Source: Skeletonema tropicum (lineage: Eukaryota; Bacillariophyta; Thalassiosirophyceae; Thalassiosirales; Thalassiosiraceae). Taken from it: a DNA stretch of 64,000 bases. The notes below the pieces were generated by a model that saw only the letters and a program-made list of their open reading frames with translations, did not search any database and had not been told where the DNA came from. Positions 9,345 to 21,557 of the stretch are shown piece by piece. The stretch lies in assembly GCA_037178625.1 (NCBI GenBank), contig JAWZXG010000033.1, positions 1-64,000 on the forward strand, read 5' to 3'. Each line of letters starts with the position of its first letter. Position 1 is the stretch's first letter. The translations under genes and the position numbers were made by a program.

Positions 9345-9996
9345 ATGTCCAACCATAATATTATCATATCCACATCCCGACAAACATCCGACCGTCGCCG
9401 CCACGACGAAACATCCACATCCACCAGCAGCAATACTCTCAACCCCCCGTCGAATTCAAACAGGCCTCCCAGGAATTCGCCGCACCGTCTACGATGGTGC
9501 ACTGCGTGTCAATTCGGATGCGTATGATGTGCTCTCCTGTGCTGTGAGGGATGTGTTTGACAATACATGTCACTCTGCTATTCATGCTGTCGTGAACGTG
9601 AATAACAATAATAGAAGTAGCGTTGTTGACGATGATAATGGCGGCAGTAGTAATAATGATGATATGATAGCAACATGAATATTAATATTTCACTCCAAGC
9701 CAAACCAGAATGGCGAAGACACTTTCCACTCAACGCCCTCCTCCGTCCATCCATCAATTCGTTCGCCCATGATCAATTCCACATGCCTCAACAAAAAAAG
9801 AAGCAGAGGCGGAGCACATTATCAGTTACAGAATTGCGTAATGCAACAGTTGTGACACATCATCCGAGAATTGTAAATGAGGCGACTGGTGAGCGGGCAA
9901 TGTGTGCTGTGGAGAGTGAGGTGACGAGGGCGCGGAATTTGGAGGTGGCTGTGTTTGGATGCTGGATTGATGGATGAGGAGGAGGTCCTTCTCTAG
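9345..9996 (+). pseudogene. ORF1, frame-disrupted (unit 6)
   Basis: A C tract of six instead of five (9443-9448) shifts the frame. Further changes lie in the GATAAT repeat (about 9656-9668), and there is an extra T at about 9955. Confidence 0.5.
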
Positions 9997-10125
9997 CTGG
10001 AGCTGCAAGATCTGTTCGCATTGCTGCAACATCGCCGATTTGTTTCGTCACTAAGCACGAAGACAGGGAAGACGTTGATCGTCAAGATCTCTCTGGTACA
10101 GTCATATGCAGCAGACCTAAAGCTC

Positions 10126-10486
10126 ATGAAGCTCGCTGCTCTTAAGGATGTCTTGGAAGTTCGTGGCCAAGGTGGCTTCTGGAGTTCCTCTTGATTACTT
10201 CTTGAGAGAGAACGATGACAGCATCGTGTGCCTTATGGGCATCGAAGATCTTTGTTCTAAAGCCCACGTCAAAGCGAAGAAGACGCGTATAGAACGATGT
10301 GTTCATGCAGTCCTCCAAGAGAAAGAGCGGCAACAGATGATGGATGTTTCCTCCTCTTGTCCTCTTACCGATTGGCAGGGGCAGGATATGATTGCACATG
10401 CTTCGTTCTCTGAGACGAGGAATGCTGCAATGAGAGCACGGAAGCTTGGTTTGCTTCAACAAGCGTTTGATCATGGTTTGTCATGA
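10126..10486 (+). pseudogene. ORF2, N-terminal frameshift (unit 6)
   Basis: One extra A in GGCCAAGG (about 10170) separates the usual start from the body. A shifted ATG at 10148 gives 112 codons, with residues 16-119 intact. Single-Val form. Confidence 0.5.
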
Positions 10487-11085
10487 GCGTGTGATGTGAT
10501 ATTGAATTGATGAGATCTGATGAAGAAATGTCGAACGATGTAACAAGAGAAAACAACTAGATGATTATAAATACTCCCAAGAAAGTGAAAGTACAGAGTG
10601 TGGTCTTATAAGTATTGGCCATCTCTTTGGAAAGTCTTTATTATCTTATTCAAAGGGCAGTTGTCTAGCAACGAGCGCAACTCCAACTCTTGCACTGATG
10701 CCTTTCTAAGTTAGTTTGCAATCATCGAGGGCTAGCTCCCCTCTTCATCTCTCAAGGTTGTTGCTTACCATGCATCACAATAATAATAAATTCTACGGTT
10801 GCCCTGCCCTTTAATTCTCTCCTTCATGCTGATAGTTGGCGCAGGTGGGCAACTTGCAACTTCCCGCCAGATGTGCTCTCATCACTCATCACCACTTTTG
10901 AAAAATTGTACAATAACCTCCATGTGTCGACGCACTTGCTACAGCATACAGCCTCAATATTCAATATCCATTCTCTAACATCATTATCAGTGTTGATACA
11001 TAATTTACAGCACACTCCGCTAAAAAACGACACCACAATATAAGTAGTATTATTTGAAAATAATAGGAGTACTATCTAATTTTCA

Positions 11086-11735
11086 ATGTCCAACCATAAT
11101 ATTATCATATCCACATCCCGACAAACATCCGACCGTCGCCGCCACGACGAAACATCCACATCCACCAGCAGCAATACTCTCAACCCCCGTCGAATTCAAA
11201 CAGGCCTCCCAGGAATTCGCCGCACCGTCTACGATGGTGCACTGCGTGTCAATTCGGATGCGTATGATGTGCTCTCCTGTGCTGTGAGGGATGTGTTTGA
11301 CAATACATGTCACTCTGCTATTCATGCTGTCGTGAACGTGAATAACAATAATAGAAGTAGCGTTGTTGACGATGATAATGGCGGCAGTAGTAATAAATGA
11401 TAATGATAGCAACATGAATATTAATATTTCACTCCAAGCCAAACCAGAATGGCGAAGACAACTTTCCACTCAACGCCCTCCTCCGTCCATCCATCAATTC
11501 GTTCGCCCATGATCAATTCCACATGCCTCAACAAAAAAAGAAGCAGAGGCGGAGCACATTATCAGTTACAGAATTGCGTAATGCAACAGTTGTGACACAT
11601 CATCCGAGAATTGTAAATGAGGCGACTGGTGAGCGGGCAATGTGTGCTGTGGAGAGTGAGGTGACGAGGGCGCGGAATTTGGAGGTGGCTGTGTTGGATG
11701 CTGGATTGATGGATGAGGAGGAGGTCCTTCTCTAG
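11086..11735 (+). pseudogene. ORF1, frame-disrupted (unit 7)
   Basis: An extra A in the AATAAAT stretch (about 11396) stops the frame at 11400 after 104 codons. A second extra A lies near 11460. From 11523 the C-terminal part reads normally. Confidence 0.5.
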
Positions 11736-11864
11736 CTGGAGGCTGCAAGATCTGTTCGCATTGCTGCAACATCGCCGATTTGTTTCGTCACTAAGCACGA
11801 AGACAGGGAAGACGTTGATCGTCAAGATCTCTCTGGTACAGTCATGCAAGCAGACCTAAAGCTC

Positions 11865-12226
11865 ATGAAGCTCGCTGCTCTTAAGGATGTCTTGGAAGTT
11901 CGTGGCCAGGTGGCTTCTGGAGTTCCTCTTGATTACTTCTTGAGAGAGAACGATGACAGCATCGTGTGCCTTATGGGCATCGAAGATCTTTGTTCTAAAG
12001 CCCACGTCAAAGCGAAGAAGACGCGTATAGAACGATGTGTTCATGCAGTCCTCCAAGAGAAAGAGCGGCACAACAGATGATGGATGTTTCCTCCTCTTGT
12101 CCTCTTACCGATTGGCAGGGGCAGGATATGATTGCACATGCTTCGTTCTCTGAGACGAGGAATGCTGCAATGAGAGCACGGAAGCTTGGTTTGCTTCAAC
12201 AAGCGTTTGATCATGGTTTGTCATGA
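11865..12226 (+). pseudogene. ORF2, frame-disrupted (unit 7)
   Basis: An extra CA at about 12070 breaks the frame after roughly 70 codons. An inserted A upstream creates an in-frame ATG at 11844, so this copy can read seven residues earlier, through ADLKL. Confidence 0.5.
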
Positions 12227-12820
12227 GCGTGTGATGTGATATTGAATTGATGAGATCTGATGAAGAAATGTCGAACGATGTAACAAGAGAAAACAACCTA
12301 GATGATTATAAATACTCCCAAGAAAGTGAAAGTACAGAGTGTGGTCTTATAAGTATTGGCCATCTCTTTGGAAAGTCTTTATTATCTTATTCAAAGGGCA
12401 GTTGTCTAGCAACGAGCGCAACTCCAACTCTTGCACTGATGCCTTTCTAAGTTAGTTTGCATCATCGAGGGCTAGCTCCCTCTTCATCTCTCAAGGTTGT
12501 TGCTTACCATGCATCACAATATAATAATATTCTACGGTTGCCCTGCCCTTTAATTCTCTCCTTCATGCTGATAGTTGGCGCAGGTGGGCAACTTGCAACT
12601 TCCCGCCAGATGTGCTCTCATCACTCATCACCACTTTTGAAAAATTGTACAATAACCTCCATGTCGACGCACTTGCTACAGCATACAGCCTCAATATTCA
12701 ATATCCATTCTCTAACATCATTATCAGTGTTGATACATAATTTACAGCACACACTCCGCTAAAAAACGACACCACAATATAGTAATATTTGAAAATAATA
12801 GGAGTACTATCTAATTTTCA

Positions 12821-13471
12821 ATGTCCAACCATAATATTATCATATCCACATCCCGACAAACATCCGACCGTCGCCGCCACGACGAAACATCCACATCCAC
12901 CAGCAGCAATACTCTCAACCCCCCCCGTCGAATTCAAACAGGCCTCCCAGGAATTCGCCGCACCGTCTACGATGGTGCACTGCGTGTCAATTCGGATGCG
13001 TATGATGTGCTCTCCTGTGCTGTGAGGGATGTGTTTGACAATACATGTCACTCTGCTATTCATGCTGTCGTGAACGTGAATAACAATAATAGAAGTAGCG
13101 TTGTTGACGATGATAATGGCGGCAGTAGTAATAATGATAATGATAGCAACATGAATATTAATATTTCACTCCAAGCCAAACCAGAATGGCGAAGACACTT
13201 TCCACTCAACGCCCTCCTCCGTCCATCCATCAATTCGTTCGCCCATGATCAATTCCACATGCCTCAACAAAAAAAGAAGCAGAGGCGGAGCACATTATCA
13301 GTTACAGAATTGCGTAATGCAACAGTTGTGACACATCATCCGAGAATTGTAAATGAGGCGACTGGTGAGCGGGCAATGTGTGCTGTGGAGAGTGAGGTGA
13401 CGAGGGCGCGGAATTTGGAGGTGGCTGTGTTGGATGCTGGATTGATGGATGAGGAGGAGGTCCTTCTCTAG
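12821..13471 (+). CDS. ORF1, intact 216 aa variant (unit 8)
   Basis: The C tract at 12919-12926 has eight C instead of five. The 3-bp gain keeps the frame and adds one proline (NPPRR). The rest is the standard protein. Confidence 0.45.
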   Translation: MSNHNIIISTSRQTSDRRRHDETSTSTSSNTLNPPRRIQTGLPGIRRTVYDGALRVNSDAYDVLSCAVRDVFDNTCHSAIHAVVNVNNNNRSSVVDDDNGGSSNNDNDSNMNINISLQAKPEWRRHFPLNALLRPSINSFAHDQFHMPQQKKKQRRSTLSVTELRNATVVTHHPRIVNEATGERAMCAVESEVTRARNLEVAVLDAGLMDEEEVLL

Positions 13472-13598
13472 CTGGAGCTGCAAGATCTGTTCGCATTGCT
13501 GCAACATCGCCGATTTGTTTCGTCACTAAGCACGAAGACAGGGAAGACGTTGATCGTCAAGATCTCTCTGGTACAGTCATGCAGCAGACCTAAAGCTC

Positions 13599-13961
13599 AT
13601 GAAGCTCGCTGCTCTTAAGGATGTCTTGGAAGTTCGTGGCCAGGTGGCTTCTGGAGTTCCTCTTGATTACTTCTTGAGAGAGAACGATGACAGCATCGTG
13701 TGCCTTATGGGCATCGAAGATCTTTGTTCTAAAGCCCACGTGGTCAAAGCGAAGAAGACGCGTATAGAACGATGTGTTCATGCAGTCCTCCAAGAGAAAG
13801 AGCGGCAACAGATGATGGATGTTTCCTCCTCTTGTCCTCTTACCGATTGGCAGGGGCAGGATATGATTGCACATGCTTCGTTCTCTGAGACGAGGAATGC
13901 TGCAATGAGAGCACGGAAGCTTGGTTTGCTTCAACAAGCGTTTGATCATGGTTTGTCATGA
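13599..13961 (+). CDS. ORF2, intact 120 aa (unit 8)
   Basis: Val-Val form, isolated among single-Val neighbours in units 7 and 9. Confidence 0.55.
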   Translation: MKLAALKDVLEVRGQVASGVPLDYFLRENDDSIVCLMGIEDLCSKAHVVKAKKTRIERCVHAVLQEKERQQMMDVSSSCPLTDWQGQDMIAHASFSETRNAAMRARKLGLLQQAFDHGLS

Positions 13962-14560
13962 GCGTGTGATGTGATATTGAATTGATGAGATCTGATGAAG
14001 AAATGTCGAACGATGTAACAAGAGAAAACAACTAGATGATTATAAATACTCCCAAGAAAGTGAAAGTACAGAGTGTGGTCTTATAAGTATTGGCCATCTC
14101 TTTGGAAAGTCTTTATTATCTTATTCAAAGGGCAGTTGTCTAGCAACGAGCGCAACTCCAACTCTTGCACTGATGCCTTTCTAAGTTAGTTTGCATCATC
14201 GAGGGCTAGCTCCCCTCTTCATCTCTCAAGGTTGTTGCTTACCATGCATCACAATAATAATAAATTCTACGGTTGCCCTGCCCTTTAATTCTCTCATCCT
14301 TCATGCTGATAGTTGGCGCAGGTGGGCAACTTGCAACTTCCCGCCAGATGTGCTCTCATCACTCATCACCACTTTTGAAAAATTGTACAATAACCTCCAT
14401 GTCGACGCACTTGCTACAGCATACAGCCTCAATATTCAATATCCATTCTCTAACATCATATCAGTGTTGATACATAATTTACAGCACACTCCGCTAAAAA
14501 ACGACACCACAATATAAGTAGTAATTATTTGAAAATAATAGGAGTACTATCTAATTTTCA

Positions 14561-15208
14561 ATGTCCAACCATAATATTATCATATCCACATCCCGACAAA
14601 CATCCGACCGTCGCCGCCACGACGAAACATCCACACCCACCAGCAGCAATACTCTCAACCCCCGTCGAATTCAAACAGGCCTCCCAGGAATTCGCCGCAC
14701 CGTCTACGATGGTGCACTGCGTGTCAATTCGGATGCGTATGATGTGCTCTCCTGTGCTGTGAGGGATGTGTTTGACAATACATGTCACTCTGCTATTCAT
14801 GCTGTCGTGAACGTGAATAACAATAATAGAAGTAGCGTTGTTGACGATGATAATGGCGGCAGTAGTAATAATGATAATGATAGCAACATGAATATTAATA
14901 TTTCACTCCAAGCCAAACCAGAATGGCGAAGACACTTTCCACTCAACGCCCTCCTCCGTCCATCCATCAATTCGTTCGCCCATGATCAATTCCACATGCC
15001 TCAACAAAAAAAGAAGCAGAGGCGGAGCACATTATCAGTTACAGAATTGCGTAATGCAACAGTTGTGACACATCATCCGAGAATTGTAAATGAGGCGACT
15101 GGTGAGCGGGCAATGTGTGCTGTGGAGAGTGAGGTGACGAGGGCGCGGAATTTGGAGGTGGCTGTGTTGGATGCTGGATTGATGGATGAGGAGGAGGTCC
15201 TTCTCTAG
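14561..15208 (+). CDS. ORF1, intact 215 aa, Ser26Pro variant (unit 9)
   Basis: A T-to-C change at 14636 turns TCC into CCC. It is one of very few substitutions in any copy and so a useful copy-specific marker. Confidence 0.45.
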   Translation: MSNHNIIISTSRQTSDRRRHDETSTPTSSNTLNPRRIQTGLPGIRRTVYDGALRVNSDAYDVLSCAVRDVFDNTCHSAIHAVVNVNNNNRSSVVDDDNGGSSNNDNDSNMNINISLQAKPEWRRHFPLNALLRPSINSFAHDQFHMPQQKKKQRRSTLSVTELRNATVVTHHPRIVNEATGERAMCAVESEVTRARNLEVAVLDAGLMDEEEVLL

Positions 15209-15335
15209 CTGGAGCTGCAAGATCTGTTCGCATTGCTGCAACATCGCCGATTTGTTTCGTCACTAAGCACGAAGACAGGGAAGACGTTGATCGTCAAGAT
15301 CTCTCTGGTACAGTCATGCAGCAGACCTAAAGCTC

Positions 15336-15695
15336 ATGAAGCTCGCTGCTCTTAAGGATGTCTTGGAAGTTCGTGGCCAGGTGGCTTCTGGAGTTCCTCT
15401 TGATTACTTCTTGAGAGAGAACGATGACAGCATCGTGTGCCTTATGGGCATCGAAGATCTTTGTTCTAAAGCCCACGTCAAAGCGAAGAAGACGCGTATA
15501 GAACGATGTGTTCATGCAGTCCTCCAAGAGAAAGAGCGGCAACAGATGATGGATGTTTCCTCCTCTTGTCCTCTTACCGATTGGCAGGGGCAGGATATGA
15601 TTGCACATGCTTCGTTCTCTGAGACGAGGAATGCTGCAATGAGAGCACGGAAGCTTGGTTTGCTTCAACAAGCGTTTGATCATGGTTTGTCATGA
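15336..15695 (+). CDS. ORF2, intact 119 aa (unit 9)
   Basis: Single-Val form, standard protein. Confidence 0.55.
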   Translation: MKLAALKDVLEVRGQVASGVPLDYFLRENDDSIVCLMGIEDLCSKAHVKAKKTRIERCVHAVLQEKERQQMMDVSSSCPLTDWQGQDMIAHASFSETRNAAMRARKLGLLQQAFDHGLS

Positions 15696-16317
15696 GCGTG
15701 TGATGTGATATTGAATTGATGAGATCTGATGAAGAAATGTCGAACGATGTAACAAGAGAAAACAACTAGATGATTATAAATACTCCCAAGAAAGTGAAAG
15801 TACAGAGTGTGGTCTTATAAGTATTGGCCATCTCTTTGGAAAGTCTTTATTATCTTATTCAAAGGGCAGTTGTCTAGCAACGAGCGCAACTCCAACTCTT
15901 GCACTGATGCCTTTCTAAGTTAGTTTGCATCATCGAGGGCTAGCTCCCCTCTTCATCTCTCAAGGTTCTGTTGCTTACCATGCTCACAATAATAATAAAT
16001 TCTATTCTAGTATCGGTTGCCCTGCCCTTTAATTCTCCGTCCTTCATGCTGATAGTTGGCGCAGGTGGGCAACTTGCACTTCGTTCCGCAGATGTGCCTC
16101 TCATCCACTCATCACCACTTTTGAAAAATTGTACAATAACCTCCATGTCGACGCACTTGCTACAGCATACAGCCTCAATATTCAAATATCCATTCTCTAA
16201 CATCATTATCAGTGTTGATACATAATTTAAAACAGCACACTCCGCTAAAAAACGACACCCCACAATATAAGTAGTAATTATTTTTGAAAATAATAGGAGT
16301 ACCTATCTAAATTTTCA

Positions 16318-16982
16318 ATGTCCAACCATAATATTATCATATCCACATCCCGACAAAACATCCGACCGTCGCCGCCACGACGAACATCCACATCCACCAG
16401 CAGCAATACTCTCAAACCCCCGTCGAATTCAAACAGGCCTCCCAGGAATTCGCCGCACCGTCTACGATGGTGCACTGCGTGTCAATTCGGATGCGTATGA
16501 TGTGCTCTCCTGTGCTGTGAGGGATGGGTGTTTGAACAATACATGTCACTCTGCTATTCAATGCTGTCGTGAACGTGAATAACAATAATAGAAGTAGCGT
16601 TGTTGACGATGATAATGGCTCGGCAGTAGTAATAATGATAATGATAGCAACATGAATATTAATATTTCACTCCAAGCCAAACCAGAATGGCGAAGACACT
16701 TTCCACTCAACGCCCTCCTCCGTCCATCCATCAATTCGTTCGCCCATGATCAATTCCACATGCCTCAACAAAAAAAGAAGCAGAGGCGGAGCACATTATC
16801 AGTTACAGAATTGCGTAATGCAAACAGTTGTGACACATCATAAGCCGAGAATTGGTAAAGCGAATGAGGCGACTGGTGAGCGGGCAATGTGTGCTGTGGA
16901 GAGTGAGGTGACGAGGGCGCGGAATTTGGAGGTGCTGTTGTTGGATGCTGGATTGATGGATGAGGAGGAGGTCCTTCTCTAG
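16318..16982 (+). pseudogene. ORF1, heavily disrupted (unit 10)
   Basis: Numerous 1-6 bp changes, including extra A at about 16357, a lost A near 16383, GGGTGTTTGAAC near 16526, an extra C near 16621, and changes near 16843-16863. The longest pieces are 60, 63 and 78 codons. Confidence 0.5.
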
Positions 16983-17009
16983 CTGGAGCTGCAAGATCTG
17001 TTCGCATTG

Positions 17010-17031
17010 TTTTTTTTTTTTTTTTTTTTTT
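17010..17031 (+). repeat. 22-bp poly-T run inserted after ORF1 (unit 10)
   Basis: The normal GCATTGCTGCAAC is interrupted by T22 followed by A. The identical insertion at the identical site occurs in unit 21 (36147-36168). Confidence 0.9.
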
Positions 17032-17132
17032 ACTGCAACATCGCCGATTGTTTCGTCACTAAGCACGAAGACAGGGAAGAACGTTGATCGTCAAGATCTC
17101 TCTGGTACAGTCATGCAGCAGACCTAAAGCTC

Positions 17133-17489
17133 ATGAAGCTCGCTGCTCTTAAGGATGTCTTGGAAGTTCGTGGCCAGGTGGCTTCTGGAGTTCCTCTTGA
17201 TACTTCTTGAGAGAGAACGATGACAGCATCGTGTGCCTTATGGGCATCGAAGATCTTTGTTCTAAGCCCACGTCAAAGCGAAGAAGACGCGTATAGAACG
17301 ATGTGTTCATGCAGTCCTCCAAGAGAAAGAGCGGCAACAGATGATGGATGTTTCCTCCTCTTGTCCTCTTACCGATTGGCAGGGGCAGGATATGATTGCA
17401 CATGCTTCGTTCTCTGAGACGAGGAATGCTGCAATGAGAGCACGGAAGCTTGGTTTGCTTCAACAAGCGTTTGATCATGTTTGTCATGA
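17133..17489 (+). pseudogene. ORF2, frame-disrupted (unit 10)
   Basis: Single bases are lost in TTGATACTTC (about 17200), TTCTAAGCCC (about 17264) and near the C-terminus (about 17480). Single-Val form. Confidence 0.5.
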
Positions 17490-17663
17490 GCGTGTGATGT
17501 GATATTGAATTGATGAGATCTGATGAAGAAATGTCGAACGATGTAACAAGAGAAAACAACTAGATGATTATAAATACTCCCCAAGAAGTGAAAGTACAGA
17601 GTGTGGTCTTATAAGTATTGGCCATCTCTTTGGAAAGTCTTTATTATCTTATTCAAAGGGCAG

Positions 17664-17672
17664 TTTTTTTTT
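17664..17672 (+). repeat. Poly-T expansion (9 T) in leader (unit 11)
   Basis: Other units have two T at this site (CAGTTGTC). Private to this unit and next to other indels. Confidence 0.85.
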
Positions 17673-18097
17673 GTCTAGCAACGAGCGCAAACTCCAACTC
17701 TTGCACTGATGCCTTTCTAAGTTTAGTTTGCATCATCGAGGGCTAGCTCCCCTCTTCATCTCTCAAGGTTGTTGCTTACCATGCATCACAATAATAATAA
17801 ATTCTACGGTTGCCCCCTGCCCTTTAATTCTCTCCTTCATGCTGATAGTTGGCGCAGGTGGGCAACTTGCAACTTCCCGCCAGATGTGCTCTCATCACTC
17901 ATCACCACTTTTGAAAAATTGTACAATAATACCTCCATGTCGACGCACTTGCTACAGCATACAGCCTCACTATTCAATATCCATTCTCTAACATTATCAG
18001 TGTTGATACATAATTTACAGCACACTCCGCTAAAAAAACGACACCACAATATAAGTAAATTATTTGAAAATAATAGGAGTAGTCTATCTAATTTTCA

Positions 18098-18749
18098 ATG
18101 TCCAACCATAATATTATCATATCCACATCCCGACAAACATCCGACCGTCGCCGCCACGACGAAACATCCACATCCACCAGCAGCAATACTCTCAACCCCC
18201 GTCGAATTCAAACAGGCCTCCCAGGAATTCGCCGCACCGTCTACGATGGTGCACTGCGTGTCAATTCGGATGCGTATGATGTGCTCTCCTGTGCTGTGAG
18301 GGATGTGTTTGACAATACATGTCACTCTGCTATTCATGCTGTCGTGAACGTGAATAACAATAATAGAAAGTAGCGTTGTTGACGATGATAATGGCGGCAG
18401 TAGTAATAATGATAATGATAGCAACATGAATATTAATATTTCACTCCAAGCCAAACCAGAATGGCGAAGACACTTTCCCACTCAACGCCCTCCTCCGTCC
18501 ATCCATCAATTCGTTCGCCCATGATCAATTCCACATGCCTCAACAACAAAAAAGAAGCAGAGGCGGAGCACATTATCAGTTACAGAATTGCGTAATGCAA
18601 CAGTTGTGACACATCATCCGAGAATTGTAAATGAGGCGACTGGTGAGCGGGCAATGTGTGCTGTGGAGAGTGAGGTGACGAGGGCGCGGAATTTGGAGGT
18701 GGCTGTGTTGGATGCTGGATTGATGGATGAGGAGGAGGTCCTTCTCTAG
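18098..18749 (+). pseudogene. ORF1, frame-disrupted (unit 11)
   Basis: An extra A at about 18369 ends the frame after 91 codons. An extra C (about 18479) and an extra CAA-type change near 18545 follow. The C-terminal segment is normal. Confidence 0.5.
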
Positions 18750-18876
18750 CTGGAGCTGCAAGATCTGTTCGCATTGCTGCAACATCGCCGATTTGTTTCG
18801 TCACTAAGCACGAAGACAGGGAAGACGTTGATCGTCAAGATCTCTCTGGTACAGTCATGCAGCAGACCTAAAGCTC

Positions 18877-19235
18877 ATGAAGCTCGCTGCTCTTAAGGAT
18901 GTCTTGGAAGTTCGTGGCCAGGTGGCTTCTGGAGTTCCTCTTGATTACTTCTTGAGAGAGAACGATGACAGCATCGTGTGCCTTATGGGCATCGAAGATC
19001 TTTGTTCTAAAGCCCACGTCAAAGCGAAGAAGACGCGTATAGAACGATGTGTTCATGCAGTCCTCCAAGAGAAAGAGCGGCAACAGATGATGGATGTTTC
19101 CTCCTCTTGTCCTCTTACCGATTGGCAGGGCAGGATATGATTGCACATGCTTCGTTCTCTGAGACGAGGAATGCTGCAATGAGAGCACGGAAGCTTGGTT
19201 TGCTTCAACAAGCGTTTGATCATGGTTTGTCATGA
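18877..19235 (+). pseudogene. ORF2, frame-disrupted (unit 11)
   Basis: One G is missing from CAGGGGCAGG (about 19130), ending the frame at 19140 after 87 codons. Single-Val form. Confidence 0.5.
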
Positions 19236-19831
19236 GCGTGTGATGTGATATTGAATTGATGAGATCTGATGAAGAAATGTCGAACGATGTAACAAGAGAA
19301 AACAACTAGATGATTATAAATACTCCCAAGAAAGTGAAAGTACAGAGTGTGGTCTTATAAGTATTGGCCATCTCTTTGGAAAGTCTTTATTATCTTATTC
19401 AAAGGGCAGTTGTCTAGCAACGAGCGCAACTCCAACTCTTGCACTGATGCCTTTCTAAGTTAGTTTGCATCATCGAGGGCTAGCTCCCCTCTTCATCTCT
19501 CAAGGTTGTTGCTTACCATGCATCACAATAATAATAAATTCTACGGTTGCCCTGCCCTTTAATTCTCTCCTTCATGCTGATAGTTGGCGCAGGTGGGCAA
19601 CTTGCAACTTCCCGCCAGATGTGCTCTCATCACTCATCACCACTTTTGAAAAATTGTACAATAACCTCCATGTCGACGCACTTGCTACAGCATACAGCCT
19701 CAATATTCAATATCCATTCTCTAACACATTATCAGTGTTGATACATAATTTACAGCACACTCCGCTAAAAAACGACACCACAATATAAGTAGTAATTATT
19801 TGAAAATAATAGGAGTACTATCTAATTTTCA

Positions 19832-20479
19832 ATGTCCAACCATAATATTATCATATCCACATCCCGACAAACATCCGACCGTCGCCGCCACGACGAAACA
19901 TCCACATCCACCAGCAGCAATACTCTCAACCCCCGTCGAATTCAAACAGGCCTCCCAGGAATTCGCCGCACCGTCTACGATGGTGCACTGCGTGTCAATT
20001 CGGATGCGTATGATGTGCTCTCCTGTGCTGTGAGGGATGTGTTTGACAATACATGTCACTCTGCTATTCATGCTGTCGTGAACGTGAATAACAATAATAG
20101 AAGTAGCGTTGTTGACGATGATAATGGCGGCAGTAGTAATAATGATAATGATAGCAACATGAATATTAATATTTCACTCCAAGCCAAACCAGAATGGCGA
20201 AGACACTTTCCACTCAACGCCCTCCTCCGTCCATCCATCAATTCGTTCGCCCATGATCAATTCCACATGCCTCAACAAAAAAAGAAGCAGAGGCGGAGCA
20301 CATTATCAGTTACAGAATTGCGTAATGCAACAGTTGTGACACATCATCCGAGAATTGTAAATGAGGCGACTGGTGAGCGGGCAATGTGTGCTGTGGAGAG
20401 TGAGGTGACGAGGGCGCGGAATTTGGAGGTGGCTGTGTTGGATGCTGGATTGATGGATGAGGAGGAGGTCCTTCTCTAG
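19832..20479 (+). CDS. ORF1, intact 215 aa (unit 12)
   Basis: Start of a long well-preserved block (units 12-16). The leader has an irregular ACACATTATC form. Confidence 0.45.
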   Translation: MSNHNIIISTSRQTSDRRRHDETSTSTSSNTLNPRRIQTGLPGIRRTVYDGALRVNSDAYDVLSCAVRDVFDNTCHSAIHAVVNVNNNNRSSVVDDDNGGSSNNDNDSNMNINISLQAKPEWRRHFPLNALLRPSINSFAHDQFHMPQQKKKQRRSTLSVTELRNATVVTHHPRIVNEATGERAMCAVESEVTRARNLEVAVLDAGLMDEEEVLL

Positions 20480-20606
20480 CTGGAGCTGCAAGATCTGTTC
20501 GCATTGCTGCAACATCGCCGATTTGTTTCGTCACTAAGCACGAAGACAGGGAAGACGTTGATCGTCAAGATCTCTCTGGTACAGTCATGCAGCAGACCTA
20601 AAGCTC

Positions 20607-20966
20607 ATGAAGCTCGCTGCTCTTAAGGATGTCTTGGAAGTTCGTGGCCAGGTGGCTTCTGGAGTTCCTCTTGATTACTTCTTGAGAGAGAACGATGACA
20701 GCATCGTGTGCCTTATGGGCATCGAAGATCTTTGTTCTAAAGCCCACGTCAAAGCGAAGAAGACGCGTATAGAACGATGTGTTCATGCAGTCCTCCAAGA
20801 GAAAGAGCGGCAACAGATGATGGATGTTTCCTCCTCTTGTCCTCTTACCGATTGGCAGGGGCAGGATATGATTGCACATGCTTCGTTCTCTGAGACGAGG
20901 AATGCTGCAATGAGAGCACGGAAGCTTGGTTTGCTTCAACAAGCGTTTGATCATGGTTTGTCATGA
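20607..20966 (+). CDS. ORF2, intact 119 aa (unit 12)
   Basis: Single-Val form. Confidence 0.55.
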   Translation: MKLAALKDVLEVRGQVASGVPLDYFLRENDDSIVCLMGIEDLCSKAHVKAKKTRIERCVHAVLQEKERQQMMDVSSSCPLTDWQGQDMIAHASFSETRNAAMRARKLGLLQQAFDHGLS

Positions 20967-21557
20967 GCGTGTGATGTGATATTGAATTGATGAGATCTGA
21001 TGAAGAAATGTCGAACGATGTAACAAGAGAAAACAACTAGATGATTATAAATACTCCCAAGAAAGTGAAAGTACAGAGTGTGGTCTTATAAGTATTGGCC
21101 ATCTCTTTGGAAAGTCTTTATTATCTTATTCAAAGGGCAGTTGTCTAGCAACGAGCGCAACTCCAACTCTTGCACTGATGCCTTTCTAAGTTAGTTTGCA
21201 TCATCGAGGGCTAGCTCCCCTCTTCATCTCTCAAGGTTGTTGCTTACCATGCATCACAATAATAATAAATTCTACGGTTGCCCTGCCCTTTAATTCTCTC
21301 CTTCATGCTGATAGTTGGCGCAGGTGGGCAACTTGCAACTTCCCGCCAGATGTGCTCTCATCACTCATCACCACTTTTGAAAAATTGTACAATAACCTCC
21401 ATGTCGACGCACTTGCTACAGCATACAGCCTCAATATTCAATATCCATTCTCTAACATTATCAGTGTTGATACATAATTTACAGCACACTCCGCTAAAAA
21501 ACGACACCACAATATAAGTAATTATTTGAAAATAATAGGAGTACTATCTAATTTTCA

